Origin: Engelhardtia mirabilis
Lineage (GTDB): Bacteria > Planctomycetota > UBA1135 > GCA-002686595
Length of the DNA: 64,000 nt
Direction: 5' to 3'
Assembly (NCBI RefSeq): GCF_007748095.1
Contig: NZ_CP036287.1
Coordinates: forward strand, 3,472,001-3,536,000
The notes under the pieces were generated by a model. That model was not told the origin of the DNA. It did no database searches and saw nothing but the letters and a program-made list of their open reading frames with translations. Within the stretch, counting starts at the first letter, position 1. The number at the start of each line of letters is the position of its first letter. The position numbers were made by a program, and so were the translations under genes. Shown here piece by piece: positions 45,116-53,802 of this stretch.

Positions 45116-46884
45116 GTCATCTCTCCATGACCCGCGAGCTCCTCCGCGCCCGCGGCTTCGACGATTTCATACGAGTAGCCCTGCTCCGTGAGGAAGAGCT
45201 GGCGCTTCTGCGCGAACTCCTGATCACGGGAGTTGAGCGTCACGACGGCGTAGAACGCGGCCGCGGATCCATCCGACTTCGGTCGCAGGATGCGTCCCAA
45301 ACGTTGTGCCTCTTCCTGACGGGACCCGAAGGTCCCCGAGACCTGGATCGCCACGTTGGCGTCCGGCAGGTCGATCGCGAAATTTCCGACCTTCGACACG
45401 ATCAGGATCCGCTCTGCGCCGGAGCGGAAGGCCCCGTAGAGCCGCTCACGCTCCGCGTTGGGCGTGCGCCCGGTGATCAGTGGGACACCCAACTGGCGCG
45501 CGAGATCCTTGAGCTGGTCGATGTACTGGCCGATCACCAGCACGCGCCCCTCGGAGTGCTTGCGGATCAAGTGCTCGACGACCCGCAGCTTGTCGGGGTT
45601 CTCGGAGGCCACGCGGAACTTCTTGCGCGCGTCGGCCGCCTCGTAGGAGGGCTTGAACTCCTGCGGCAGGGGCACGCGCACCTCGACGCAGCGGGCCGTG
45701 GCGATGAAGCCCTGCCCCTCCAGCACCTTCCACGGCACGTCGTAGCGCTTGGGACCGATCAGGCAGAAGACCTCGTCCTCCTTGCCGTCCTCGCGCACGA
45801 GCGTCGCCGTCAGACCCAGTCGCCTGCGGGCCTGGAGCTCCGCCGTGACGCGGAAGATCGGCGCGGGCAACAGGTGCACCTCGTCGTAGACCACCAGGCC
45901 CCAGTTCTCCTGGCGGAACAGGTCGAAGTGCTCGAACTCGCCGGCCCGGCTGCGGCGCCAGGTCAACATCTGGTAGGTCGTGATCGTGACCGGCCGGACG
46001 ATCTTCTGGTCGCCCGTGTACTCGCCGACCTCGTCCTCGCCCAGGGCCGTCTTGTCGAGCAGCTCTTCGCGCCACTGGCGCACGGCCACCGTGTTGGAGG
46101 TCAGGATCAGGGTCTTGGTGCCGACCAGGCTCATGGCCGCCAGGGCCACCACCGTCTTGCCCGCGCCGCAGGGCAGCACGATCACGCCGGAGCCGCCCAG
46201 CACACTCCCGCCGCGGTAGAAGGCCTCCGCCGCCGCGCTCTGGTAGTCGCGCACCTGGAACGGCGTGCCACGCCGTGTGGTCGCGCGCAGCCCGATGGCG
46301 TAGGGATCGCCGTCGCGATAGCCCCCGCGGTCGTCGACCGGGAAGCCAATCCGAATCAGGGCCTGCTTGAGCGGCCCACGCTCGAGCTCTCCCAGCCGCA
46401 GTCGCCCCTCGTCGTCGCGCTGCACCAGGGCGGCGATAGCACGATGGGTCAGGACCTCGCGCACCGCCTCCGGATCGTCGGAGACGAGCTGGAAGCCCTC
46501 GGCATCGAGGCGCTCGATCCGCAGCAGGCCGTAGCGCCCGAACCAGGAGCGGATCTCGTCCAGGATCGTGGGCGGGATCGGCACACAGGAGTACTCGAAG
46601 AGCTCGTCCTCGACGTCCTGGGCGGTCATCCCGAGGGCCGCCGCGTTCCAGATCGAGACCGGGGTGATGCGGTAGCTGTGGAGGTAGTCGGGGCTCTTCT
46701 CCAGCTCCGCGAACTTGGCCAGGGTGTCCCGCGCGGCCGCGTAGCGCGGGTGCTCCTCGGTCAGCGGGCGGCCGTCTTCGTCCTTGGCAGCGCGGCCGTC
46801 GGCGTCGATCACCGAACGCACCGTGTGCAGCAGCAAACTCTTGTCCGACTGGACGATCAGAGGGTTGTCGGGCAGCAGTGTCAC
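45112..46884 (-). CDS. XPB/Ssl2-type DNA repair helicase
   Basis: 590 residues; a 3'-5' superfamily 2 helicase. N-terminal ~200 residues form the XPB DNA-damage-recognition-like domain (KSPDYLHSYRITPVSIWNAA, RLDAEGFQLVSDDPEAV). Helicase motifs: RDYQSAAAEAFY (Q-like), LPCGAGKT near 237-244 (Walker A), VVYDEVHLL (motif II, DEVH), GLTATLVREDG (III), LVIGQYIDQLKDL, LIVSKVGNFAIDLPDANVAIQ (V) and RLGRILRPK (VI). In eukaryotes and archaea XPB opens DNA in excision repair; its bacterial role is less well defined. GTG at 46884 overlaps the uvrA stop, so it is coupled to UvrA. Confidence 0.93.
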   Translation of the reverse strand: MTLLPDNPLIVQSDKSLLLHTVRSVIDADGRAAKDEDGRPLTEEHPRYAAARDTLAKFAELEKSPDYLHSYRITPVSIWNAAALGMTAQDVEDELFEYSCVPIPPTILDEIRSWFGRYGLLRIERLDAEGFQLVSDDPEAVREVLTHRAIAALVQRDDEGRLRLGELERGPLKQALIRIGFPVDDRGGYRDGDPYAIGLRATTRRGTPFQVRDYQSAAAEAFYRGGSVLGGSGVIVLPCGAGKTVVALAAMSLVGTKTLILTSNTVAVRQWREELLDKTALGEDEVGEYTGDQKIVRPVTITTYQMLTWRRSRAGEFEHFDLFRQENWGLVVYDEVHLLPAPIFRVTAELQARRRLGLTATLVREDGKEDEVFCLIGPKRYDVPWKVLEGQGFIATARCVEVRVPLPQEFKPSYEAADARKKFRVASENPDKLRVVEHLIRKHSEGRVLVIGQYIDQLKDLARQLGVPLITGRTPNAERERLYGAFRSGAERILIVSKVGNFAIDLPDANVAIQVSGTFGSRQEEAQRLGRILRPKSDGSAAAFYAVVTLNSRDQEFAQKRQLFLTEQGYSYEIVEAAGAEELAGHGEMT

Positions 46885-49800
46885 GTGGTTGCCCCCAGGC
46901 TGCGCGCCTTGCGCCTGCGGCCGCGCACGGGCGCCTCGGCGCCGGATGCGGTCAGCCACGGCCCGGTGCTCGAATCGCGGTTGGCGATGATCTCGTCCGG
47001 GGTCCCGTCGGCGATCAGACGACCGCCGTCCTCGCCACCGTCGGGGCCGAGTTCGACCAGTCGGTCACAAGCTGCCAGGAGGCCCGTGTGGTGCTCGATC
47101 ACGACGACCGCGTGGCCGCTGTCCGCCAAGCGGTGCAGCACGTCCACGAGCTTCTGCACGTCGGAGGAGTGCAGGCCGGTACTGGGCTCGTCCAGGACCA
47201 CGACGCTGCGCTCGACATCGTCGGCGCGCAGCAACTCGGCCGCCAGCTTCACCCGCTGGGCCTCGCCGGCCGAGAGCGTGGTCGAGCTCTGCCCCAGGGC
47301 GATGTAGCCCAGGCCCACGTCGCACAGGGTCGCCAGGACCCGCGCCAGGCGCGGCTGGTGCTCGAGCAGCTCCAGGGCCTCGCTCGCCGGCAGCTCCAGG
47401 AGGTCCGCGATGGAATGCCCGCGGAACCGCACGTCGAGCACCTCGGGGCGATAGCGCTTGCCGCGGCACTCCTCGCACTCGAGCCACAGGTCCGCCAGGA
47501 ATTGCATCTCGACCTTCGTGGCCCCGCGGCCTTCGCAGGCCGGACAGCGCCCCTTGGACGAGTTGAAGGAGAAGTTCGCGATCGTGAAGCCGCGCATGCG
47601 CGCCTCGGGTGTGCGCGCGAACAGCTCTCGCAGGGGGTCCATCAGCCCGACCGCAGTGGCCGGGATGCTGGCCGGCGTCCGACCCAGGGGGCTCGCGTCG
47701 ACGACCACCACCCGCCGCGCGCCGCGCGCGGCCGGAACGGTCGAACGCCAGCGCCCCTCCGGACGCTCGCCGCGCAGGGACGGCACCAGGCACTCCATCA
47801 CCAGCGAGCTCTTGCCCGAACCGGAGGGTCCGCAGATGCCAGTGAGTTGGCCGTAGGCCACGTCCAGGTCGACCTGCTTGAGGTTGTGGACCTTGCCGCC
47901 GACGACTCCCACCCGGTCGCGTCCCTCGGGGGCCCGCCTGGCCGCGCGCAGGGTGAGTTCGCCCCGCAGGCCCTTGCCCGTCAGGGAGTCGGCGACCTGC
48001 GCGACTTCGTCGGGCGTCCCCGACGCGACGACCGTGCCGCCGTAGCGCCCGGCGCCGGGGCCCATGTCGATCAGGTAGTCGGCCCGGCGCATGACCTCTT
48101 CGTCGTGCTCCACCACGATCACCGTGTTGCCCAGGTCGCGCAGCTCGAGCAGGGCGTCGGTGAGCCGCTCGATGTCGCGCGGGTGCAGGCCGACGGTGGG
48201 CTCGTCCAGCACGTAGCAGACTCCCACCAGGCGCGACCCCAGGCTCGCGGCCAGGCGCACTCGACGGGCCTCGCCACCGGACAGCGTCGACATGGAGCGG
48301 TCCAGGGTCAGGTACCCCAACCCCACCTTCCGCAGCAGTTCCAGCCGCGAGCGCAGCTCCTCGACCACCGGCGCGACCGCCTTCGATCGCGCGGCCGGCA
48401 GCTTGAGCTTTGCCAGCCACTCGTGGATCCCGTCGATCGACGCACCCAGCAGCTCCGGCAGCCGGTTGCGACTGACGGTCACCGAGCGCGGTACGGGTGC
48501 CAGGCGTTCGCCCGCGCAGGCGCGGCAACTCGCGCGGCGCATGACCTTCTCCAGGATTGCACGCCACTCGGGGTCCTCGGACCGCGCGTGCCAGCCGTCC
48601 ACGGCGCCGCACAACCCGGTCCACTCGGCGCTGAAGTTCTCCTCCAGCTCGAAGTTGGCGCCCTCCTTGGAGATCTGCACGCGGTAGCTCTCCTTGGCGC
48701 CTTGCCCGTCGATCAACAGCCGCTGGTGGGCCTCGGTCAGCCGCTCGAAGGGCTTGGCGAGGTCGATCCGGTGGGCCTTGGCCACCGCCCGCAAGAGGTG
48801 CTCGTAGTAGCCCTTGCCCTTGGTCAGGTAGCGCCCGACCTTGCCCGAGATCGCCGTCGGCGCGCCGCTGGCACCCAGCACCAGGGGTTGGCCCGGGTTG
48901 TCGATCAACAGCTCCTCGGCGCAGCGCCACTGCTCGCCCAGGCCGTCGCACTCCGGGCAGGCGCCCACGTGGGTGTTGAACGAGAAGTGCCGCGGCTCGA
49001 GGTCGGACTCGATGGAGAAGCCACACTCCGAACAGGCGCCGCGCAGGTTGAAGTCGAGCCGCTCGCCGCCCTGGATGGCGACGCCCACGTGACCCTGGGC
49101 CAGGTGGTCGGCCTGCTCGACTGCCTCCGCGATGCGGCTCTTGGACTCGGCCTTGAAGGCCACCCGGTCGATCACCAGGTCGATCTGCGACGCGCGGGTG
49201 ATGCGCGGCAGCTTGGCGTCCAGGCGGTGTTCGACGCCGTCCACGAGCAGGCGCGCGAAGCCCGCCGCCTGCCAACCCTCGGCCAGGCGCTCGAGGGCCT
49301 CGGCGAGCTTCGCCGGTCGGCGCCCGCCCGGGGGGAAGGCCGGCGCGACCACGTAGCCCTTCTCGCCGTCGAAGGCCTTGAGCACCGCGCGGGTGACCTG
49401 GCCCGGACCGGTGCGCTCGAGCTTCTCGCCGTGGTCGGGGCAGCGCCGCACCCCCGCCCGCGCCCAGAGCACGCGCAGGTGGTCATGGATCTCGGTGGTC
49501 GTGGCGACCGTGGAGCGCGGATGCCCGAGGGAGGTGCGCGCTTCCACGGCGACGGCGGGCCCCAGCCCTTCCAAGCGCTCCACCGGCGGCCGATCGCGGG
49601 AGCTGAGGAACTGGCGCGCGTAGGTCGAGAGGGACTCGACGAAGCGCTGACGGCCAGCGGCGTAGATCGTGTCCAGGGCCAAGGAGCTCTTGCCGGAGCC
49701 GCTCGGACCGGTGATCACCGTGAGCGCGTCGCGCGGGATCTCCACCGAGACGCTACGCAGGTTGTGGATCGTGGCGCCGACCACCTCGATGCATTCGCGC

Positions 49801-52670
49801 GGCGCGACGGGCACCGAGGGCGCGATGGCCGGGCCGCTGGCCAGGTTGCGTTCGGCGCGCAGGGCCTCGCCGGTGTAAGACTCGGCGTGGGCCTCCACCT
49901 GCTCGGGGGTGCCGGCGACGATCAGCTCGCCGCCCTCGGCGCCCCCCTCCGGACCCAGGTCGATCACCCAGTCGGCCGAGCGCAACACGTCCAGGTTGTG
50001 CTCGATCACGAGCACCGAATGGCCCCCATCCACCAGGCGCTGGAGCGCGCCCACGAGGCGCGCCACGTCCTGGGCGTGCAGTCCGGTGGTGGGCTCGTCG
50101 AGCAGGTAGAGGGTGTGCTTGCGCCCCTGCTTCTGCAGGTGCTTGGCCAGCTTGACGCGCTGGGCCTCGCCGCCGGAGAGAGTCGTCGAGGGCTGACCCA
50201 AGGTCAGGTAGCCGACGCCCACGTCGACCAGCGCCCGCAGGGGCCGGGCGATCTTGGGTAGGTCTCCGAAGACCTCCAGGGCCTCCTCGATGGTCAGACC
50301 GAGGACGTCCGAGACGTTGCGGTGCTTGTACTGCACGCCGAGCGTCTCGTCGTTGAAGCGCTTGCCCCCGCACTCCTCACAGGGCACGGTCACCGGCGCC
50401 AGGAACTGCAACTCGATCAGCTGGGCGCCGGCACCCTGGCAGACCTCGCAGCGCCCGCCCTCGACGTTGAACGAGAAGCGCCCGGGCCCCCAGCCGCGCA
50501 TGCGCGACTCGGGCATCTGCGAGAAGAGATCGCGGATCGGCCCGAAGGCCCCGGTGTACGTGGCCGGGTTCGAGCGCGGCGTGCGGCCGATCGGCGCCGC
50601 GTCGATGACCACCAGGTCCTCCACCGCCTCCGCGCCCTCGAGCGCTTCGTAGGGCTCGGGCTCGGGAGTCTCGAGTCCAAGGCGACGCGTCAGCGCGCGC
50701 CGCAGGGTGCGATTCACGAGCGTCGACTTGCCCGAACCGCTCACGCCGCTGACCGCGGTCAGGGTCCCCAGGGGGAACTCGAAGTCGACGCCCTTGAGGT
50801 TGAAGCCGGTAGCTCCCGTGAGCCGCAGGCGATTGCCATTGCCTTCGCGCCGCACCTCGGGCCGCGGGAAGGTCAACAGGCCCGCCAGCAGACGCCCCGT
50901 CGGTGAATCGGTGTGGCTGATCTCGGAGGGCGGCCCCTGGGCCACCAGGCGCCCGCCGTGGGCTCCCGCGCCCGGCCCGATGTCGATCAGATGGTCAGCC
51001 GAGCGCAGGGTGTTCTCGTCGTGCTCGACGACGATCACGGTGTTGCCCTGGTCGCGCAGGGCGCGCAGGGCGCCGAGCAGTCGACCGTGATCGCGCGGGT
51101 GCAGCCCGATCGAGGGCTCGTCCAGCACGTACATGACCCCCTGCAGGCCTGCGCCGAGCTGCGCGGCCAGGCGGATCCGTTGGGCCTCACCGCCCGAGAG
51201 GCTGTCGGCCGAGCGGTCCAAGGACAGGTAGCCCAGGCCCACGTGGCGCAGGAAAGCCACGCGCCGATCGATCTCGAGTAGCAGCGGCTCGGCGATCTGC
51301 CGCGCGCGGTTGCTGAGCGCCAGGCGCTCGAAGTTCGCCGGCAGGTCGTCGATGGCGCTCTGGAGCAGCGTGCGAATCGCCGTGCCCCCCACCGTTACCG
51401 AGCGCGAGACCTCGTTGAGGCGCGTGCCGCCGCACTCCTCGCAGACGCCGTGGGAGAGGAACTTCTCCACCATCTTGCGCCGGCCGCCCTGCTTCCAGGC
51501 GCGCTCCAGGGCGGGGATCACGCCGCGGTAGCGGCGGTTCCAGGTCACCGATCCCTGGTAGCGCTTGCCGTTCCAGTTGCTCTGATCCTCGAAGCGCTTC
51601 TCGCCCGTGCCGAACAGGATCGCGCGCCGCGCGGCGGGCGTCAGGTCCTTCCAGGGCGTGTCCAAGTCGAAGCCGACCTCCGCGCCGATGTTCGCGAGCA
51701 GTTCGAAGTCGACGCGCGGGAAGTTGAGCGCCCCGCCGCTCTTGCGCGTCACGGCCAGGGCGCCCTCGCGGATCGTCAACTTCGCGTCCGCGACCACCAG
51801 GGCCTCGCTGGGACGACGAAGAACGCCCAAGCCGTCGCAGCTGGAGCAAGCGCCGTGGGGCGAGTTGAAGGAGAACAGGCGCGGCTCGAGGGGCGGCGCT
51901 TCGCGGCTGCACTGGGGGCAGCTCTGCAGGGTCGAGTGCGCGTCCTCGCGCTTGGCGTCGAAGACGATCACGTCGCCCCTGGACTGCTCCAGGGCCTGCC
52001 CCACGGCCTCGCGCAGCCGGGCCAGGGTGCCTTCCTCGATCCGCATGCGGTCCACCACGACCTCGACGGTGTGGCGCTTGTAGCGGTGCAGCTCGGGCAC
52101 CTCTTCGATGCGGTGGACCTCGCCGTTCACGCGCACGCGCACGAAGCCGCGCTTCGCCAGGTCCTCGAACAGGGCCTTGTGCTGACCCTTGCGGTCGCGG
52201 ATCAAGGGCGCGAGCACGTGCACCGACTGGCCGTCGAAGGCCTCGAGCAACTGCTGCACCACCGCCTCGGGAGTCTGCGAGACCAGGGGCTCACCGTGGT
52301 CGGGGCAGTGGGCAATCCCGGCGCGGGCGTAGAGCACCCGCAGGTGGTCGTAGATCTCGGTCAGGGTCCCGACCGTCGACCGAGCGCCCCGGGGAACGGC
52401 CTTCTGGTCCACCGCGATGGCGGGCGCCAGGCCCTCCACGCTGTCCACGGCCGGCTTCTCCATCCGCCCCAGGAACTGGCGCGCGTAGGCCGAGAGGGTC
52501 TCGAGGAAGCGCCGCTGGCCCTCGCGGAAGAGGGTGTCGAACGCCAAGGAGCTCTTGCCCGACCCGCTGACCCCCGTGACCGCCACCAGGCGGTTGCGCG
52601 GGATGGCCACGTCGAAGCCCTGCAGATTGTTCTGCCGGGCTCCGCGAATGATGATGCTATCTGCAGCCAT
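46881..52670 (-). CDS. uvrA: double-length excinuclease ABC subunit A (two UvrA in one chain)
   Basis: 1929 residues, twice the usual ~940. Two complete UvrA copies in tandem: residues ~1-955 and ~956-1929. Each has two ABC cassettes with Walker A (GVSGSGKSS ~33, GVSGSGKST ~640, GPSGSGKSS ~990 and ~1613), UvrB-binding insert, and zinc modules (CPQC...CSSC, CEVC...CEEC; CSEC...CPEC, CPAC...CEEC). Signatures are LSGGEAQR, LSGGEAQR, LSGGEARR and LSAGEAQR; the last has Gly to Ala. Walker B VLDEP is kept in all. It recognises DNA damage and loads UvrB; normal UvrA is a dimer, so this chain is a covalent dimer. Double UvrA is known in Chlamydiae. ATG start at 52670; first gene of the repair operon. 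Confidence 0.97.
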   Translation of the reverse strand: MAADSIIIRGARQNNLQGFDVAIPRNRLVAVTGVSGSGKSSLAFDTLFREGQRRFLETLSAYARQFLGRMEKPAVDSVEGLAPAIAVDQKAVPRGARSTVGTLTEIYDHLRVLYARAGIAHCPDHGEPLVSQTPEAVVQQLLEAFDGQSVHVLAPLIRDRKGQHKALFEDLAKRGFVRVRVNGEVHRIEEVPELHRYKRHTVEVVVDRMRIEEGTLARLREAVGQALEQSRGDVIVFDAKREDAHSTLQSCPQCSREAPPLEPRLFSFNSPHGACSSCDGLGVLRRPSEALVVADAKLTIREGALAVTRKSGGALNFPRVDFELLANIGAEVGFDLDTPWKDLTPAARRAILFGTGEKRFEDQSNWNGKRYQGSVTWNRRYRGVIPALERAWKQGGRRKMVEKFLSHGVCEECGGTRLNEVSRSVTVGGTAIRTLLQSAIDDLPANFERLALSNRARQIAEPLLLEIDRRVAFLRHVGLGYLSLDRSADSLSGGEAQRIRLAAQLGAGLQGVMYVLDEPSIGLHPRDHGRLLGALRALRDQGNTVIVVEHDENTLRSADHLIDIGPGAGAHGGRLVAQGPPSEISHTDSPTGRLLAGLLTFPRPEVRREGNGNRLRLTGATGFNLKGVDFEFPLGTLTAVSGVSGSGKSTLVNRTLRRALTRRLGLETPEPEPYEALEGAEAVEDLVVIDAAPIGRTPRSNPATYTGAFGPIRDLFSQMPESRMRGWGPGRFSFNVEGGRCEVCQGAGAQLIELQFLAPVTVPCEECGGKRFNDETLGVQYKHRNVSDVLGLTIEEALEVFGDLPKIARPLRALVDVGVGYLTLGQPSTTLSGGEAQRVKLAKHLQKQGRKHTLYLLDEPTTGLHAQDVARLVGALQRLVDGGHSVLVIEHNLDVLRSADWVIDLGPEGGAEGGELIVAGTPEQVEAHAESYTGEALRAERNLASGPAIAPSVPVAPRECIEVVGATIHNLRSVSVEIPRDALTVITGPSGSGKSSLALDTIYAAGRQRFVESLSTYARQFLSSRDRPPVERLEGLGPAVAVEARTSLGHPRSTVATTTEIHDHLRVLWARAGVRRCPDHGEKLERTGPGQVTRAVLKAFDGEKGYVVAPAFPPGGRRPAKLAEALERLAEGWQAAGFARLLVDGVEHRLDAKLPRITRASQIDLVIDRVAFKAESKSRIAEAVEQADHLAQGHVGVAIQGGERLDFNLRGACSECGFSIESDLEPRHFSFNTHVGACPECDGLGEQWRCAEELLIDNPGQPLVLGASGAPTAISGKVGRYLTKGKGYYEHLLRAVAKAHRIDLAKPFERLTEAHQRLLIDGQGAKESYRVQISKEGANFELEENFSAEWTGLCGAVDGWHARSEDPEWRAILEKVMRRASCRACAGERLAPVPRSVTVSRNRLPELLGASIDGIHEWLAKLKLPAARSKAVAPVVEELRSRLELLRKVGLGYLTLDRSMSTLSGGEARRVRLAASLGSRLVGVCYVLDEPTVGLHPRDIERLTDALLELRDLGNTVIVVEHDEEVMRRADYLIDMGPGAGRYGGTVVASGTPDEVAQVADSLTGKGLRGELTLRAARRAPEGRDRVGVVGGKVHNLKQVDLDVAYGQLTGICGPSGSGKSSLVMECLVPSLRGERPEGRWRSTVPAARGARRVVVVDASPLGRTPASIPATAVGLMDPLRELFARTPEARMRGFTIANFSFNSSKGRCPACEGRGATKVEMQFLADLWLECEECRGKRYRPEVLDVRFRGHSIADLLELPASEALELLEHQPRLARVLATLCDVGLGYIALGQSSTTLSAGEAQRVKLAAELLRADDVERSVVVLDEPSTGLHSSDVQKLVDVLHRLADSGHAVVVIEHHTGLLAACDRLVELGPDGGEDGGRLIADGTPDEIIANRDSSTGPWLTASGAEAPVRGRRRKARSLGATT

Positions 52671-53084
52671 CCGAGGGACTTAGGAGCGGGAAGGACTCGC
52701 TGGGGCGGGCTCTGGGCCGCGCGCGGAGGGAAGGCGGCGGGTGTGCGGCGGGGGCGCTCGTGTGGGGTCCAACAGGGTTGGTCCGGCCCGAATCGAACCC
52801 GCGAGGATAGCAGCCCCCGCGGGGTGCCGGAAGCGCGGCTGAAAAGGCACCGCCGGGCCCCCGTCTGGCCCCCGCCTGGCCCGCCGTAGGGGCTGATCGA
52901 GAGTTCTCGCGACTTCCCGTGCTCGATCTCGGCCAAACCTTAGGCCGCGCGGCCCTCGGCCGACATCGCCACGCTTCACCAACCCCATCCGTCCCGAGCC
53001 AGCCATCCGGGAGCCCCACTCCCGCGTCACTCCATCCGACTCCCTTCAGCGTCGGCGCGCGAGCCGCGGACCCCGCTCGAAACC
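52671..53084. other. intergenic region upstream of uvrA
   Basis: About 414 bp between the uvrA start and the hairpin after the small basic gene. The leftward uvrA promoter should lie here, but I can see no clear -35/-10, SOS box (CTG...CAG palindrome) or small gene. A stretch near 52775-52800 looks like a tRNA T-arm but the stem does not pair. Confidence 0.5.
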
Positions 53085-53112
53085 GGGCTCCCCGCCCGGA
53101 GGCGAGGAGCCC
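53085..53112 (-). terminator. hairpin downstream of the small basic protein
   Basis: GGGCTC/GAGCCC at 53085-53090 and 53107-53112 with an inner CCCGCC/GGCGAG pairing (one mismatch) and a CGGA tetraloop, starting eight bases after the minus-strand stop of the basic gene. No U tract; called from position and stability. Confidence 0.6.
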
Positions 53113-53119
53113 TTCCCAG

Positions 53120-53431
53120 TCAGCTGGCCTTCGGTCGACGACCGCGCGGGCGGCGCGACTTGGGCAGCGCCACGCCCTGTCCTTCGAGGTACTCCGCGAG
53201 GGGCGCTCGGCTGTCTGCGAGGGCATGGGCCAGGGCGGTCTCGCCCTCGACCTTGGCCGTTTCCATGGCCTTGTCCAAAGTACGAACGGCCGAGAGAGCA
53301 GCCCGGTGGGCCGCGGATTCCTTCAGTTCCTTGGCCGCCGCGCGCGCCTTGACGCGTTCGATCTCGGTCTGCAAGTCCTTGATGATCTCTTCGGGGCTAC
53401 GACGACGCTTGCGAGTGCCTTTTTTGGCCAT
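53120..53431 (-). CDS. small basic coiled-coil protein with AT-hook-like tail
   Basis: 103 residues. ATG at 53431 begins MAKKGTRKRRRSPEEI, a highly basic N-terminus. Residues ~15-70 form a charged coiled coil (IIKDLQTEIERVKARAAAKE), and the end is RRPRGRRPKAS, like an AT-hook (PRGRP core). This layout, coiled-coil dimerisation plus basic DNA-contacting tail, is that of H-NS-like or other nucleoid-associated proteins, though no homologue was identified. The frame extends 21 codons upstream with less typical sequence. Followed by a hairpin and upstream of uvrA on the same strand. Function inferred only. Confidence 0.6.
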   Translation of the reverse strand: MAKKGTRKRRRSPEEIIKDLQTEIERVKARAAAKELKESAAHRAALSAVRTLDKAMETAKVEGETALAHALADSRAPLAEYLEGQGVALPKSRRPRGRRPKAS

Positions 53432-53704
53432 GATTTCCGTCCACGCCAATCGCGCGGGTGTGTTGGGGGTCTTGAGAGAGAGGGTTGGGTCCAATTGCGC
53501 ATCGCCGTGGAATCCGGGCCTCGATGCCGATTCTGCTGTCGAGGATCCTGCGATTGCCTACCGAGACATGCCGATCAGGGGTGGCCCGATCGAAGCTGCC
53601 GTGTGGCGTCAATCCGGTCCCACGCCCAGTGTCAATCCGACGTCGGGACTCGGGCCGATGCGGGTGAAGAGTAGAACTCAGTCGATCAATCGAGCCAAGC
53701 AGAA
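53432..53704. other. intergenic region upstream of the small basic gene
   Basis: 273 bp between the start of the basic gene and the hairpin after the fasciclin gene. It should carry the leftward promoter. A GTCAATCCG nonamer occurs twice (near 53608 and 53632); otherwise I see nothing. Confidence 0.4.
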
Positions 53705-53741
53705 GGGCCGCGTGCCGGGGAGTTTTCCCCGCACGCGGCCC
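53705..53741. terminator. strong hairpin downstream of the fasciclin gene
   Basis: GGGCCGCGTGCCGGGG and CCCCGCACGCGGCCC pair over 15 bases with one bulged C, around AGTTTT. On the minus strand, where the fasciclin gene ends at 53803, the loop is AAAACT and no U tract follows. Likely a terminator or RNA-stabilising end. Confidence 0.65.
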
Positions 53742-53802
53742 TATTCCGGGGCGCAGGCCGTCTTCGGTGGACCGAATTCAGGCCGCGCCGTGCCCGGCTG
53801 GG

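Noticed and set aside
46878..50261. Long plus-strand open frame of more than 1100 codons opposite uvrA
   Set aside because: It is antisense to well-conserved UvrA sequence, has no recognisable domain, and arises from high GC in the third codon position.
52671..52800. LexA/SOS box upstream of uvrA
   Set aside because: No palindromic operator of the known LexA types could be identified by eye.
52770..52810. tRNA T-arm-like GGTTCGATT on the minus strand
   Set aside because: The 5-bp T-stem does not pair and no acceptor or anticodon stem is found around it.
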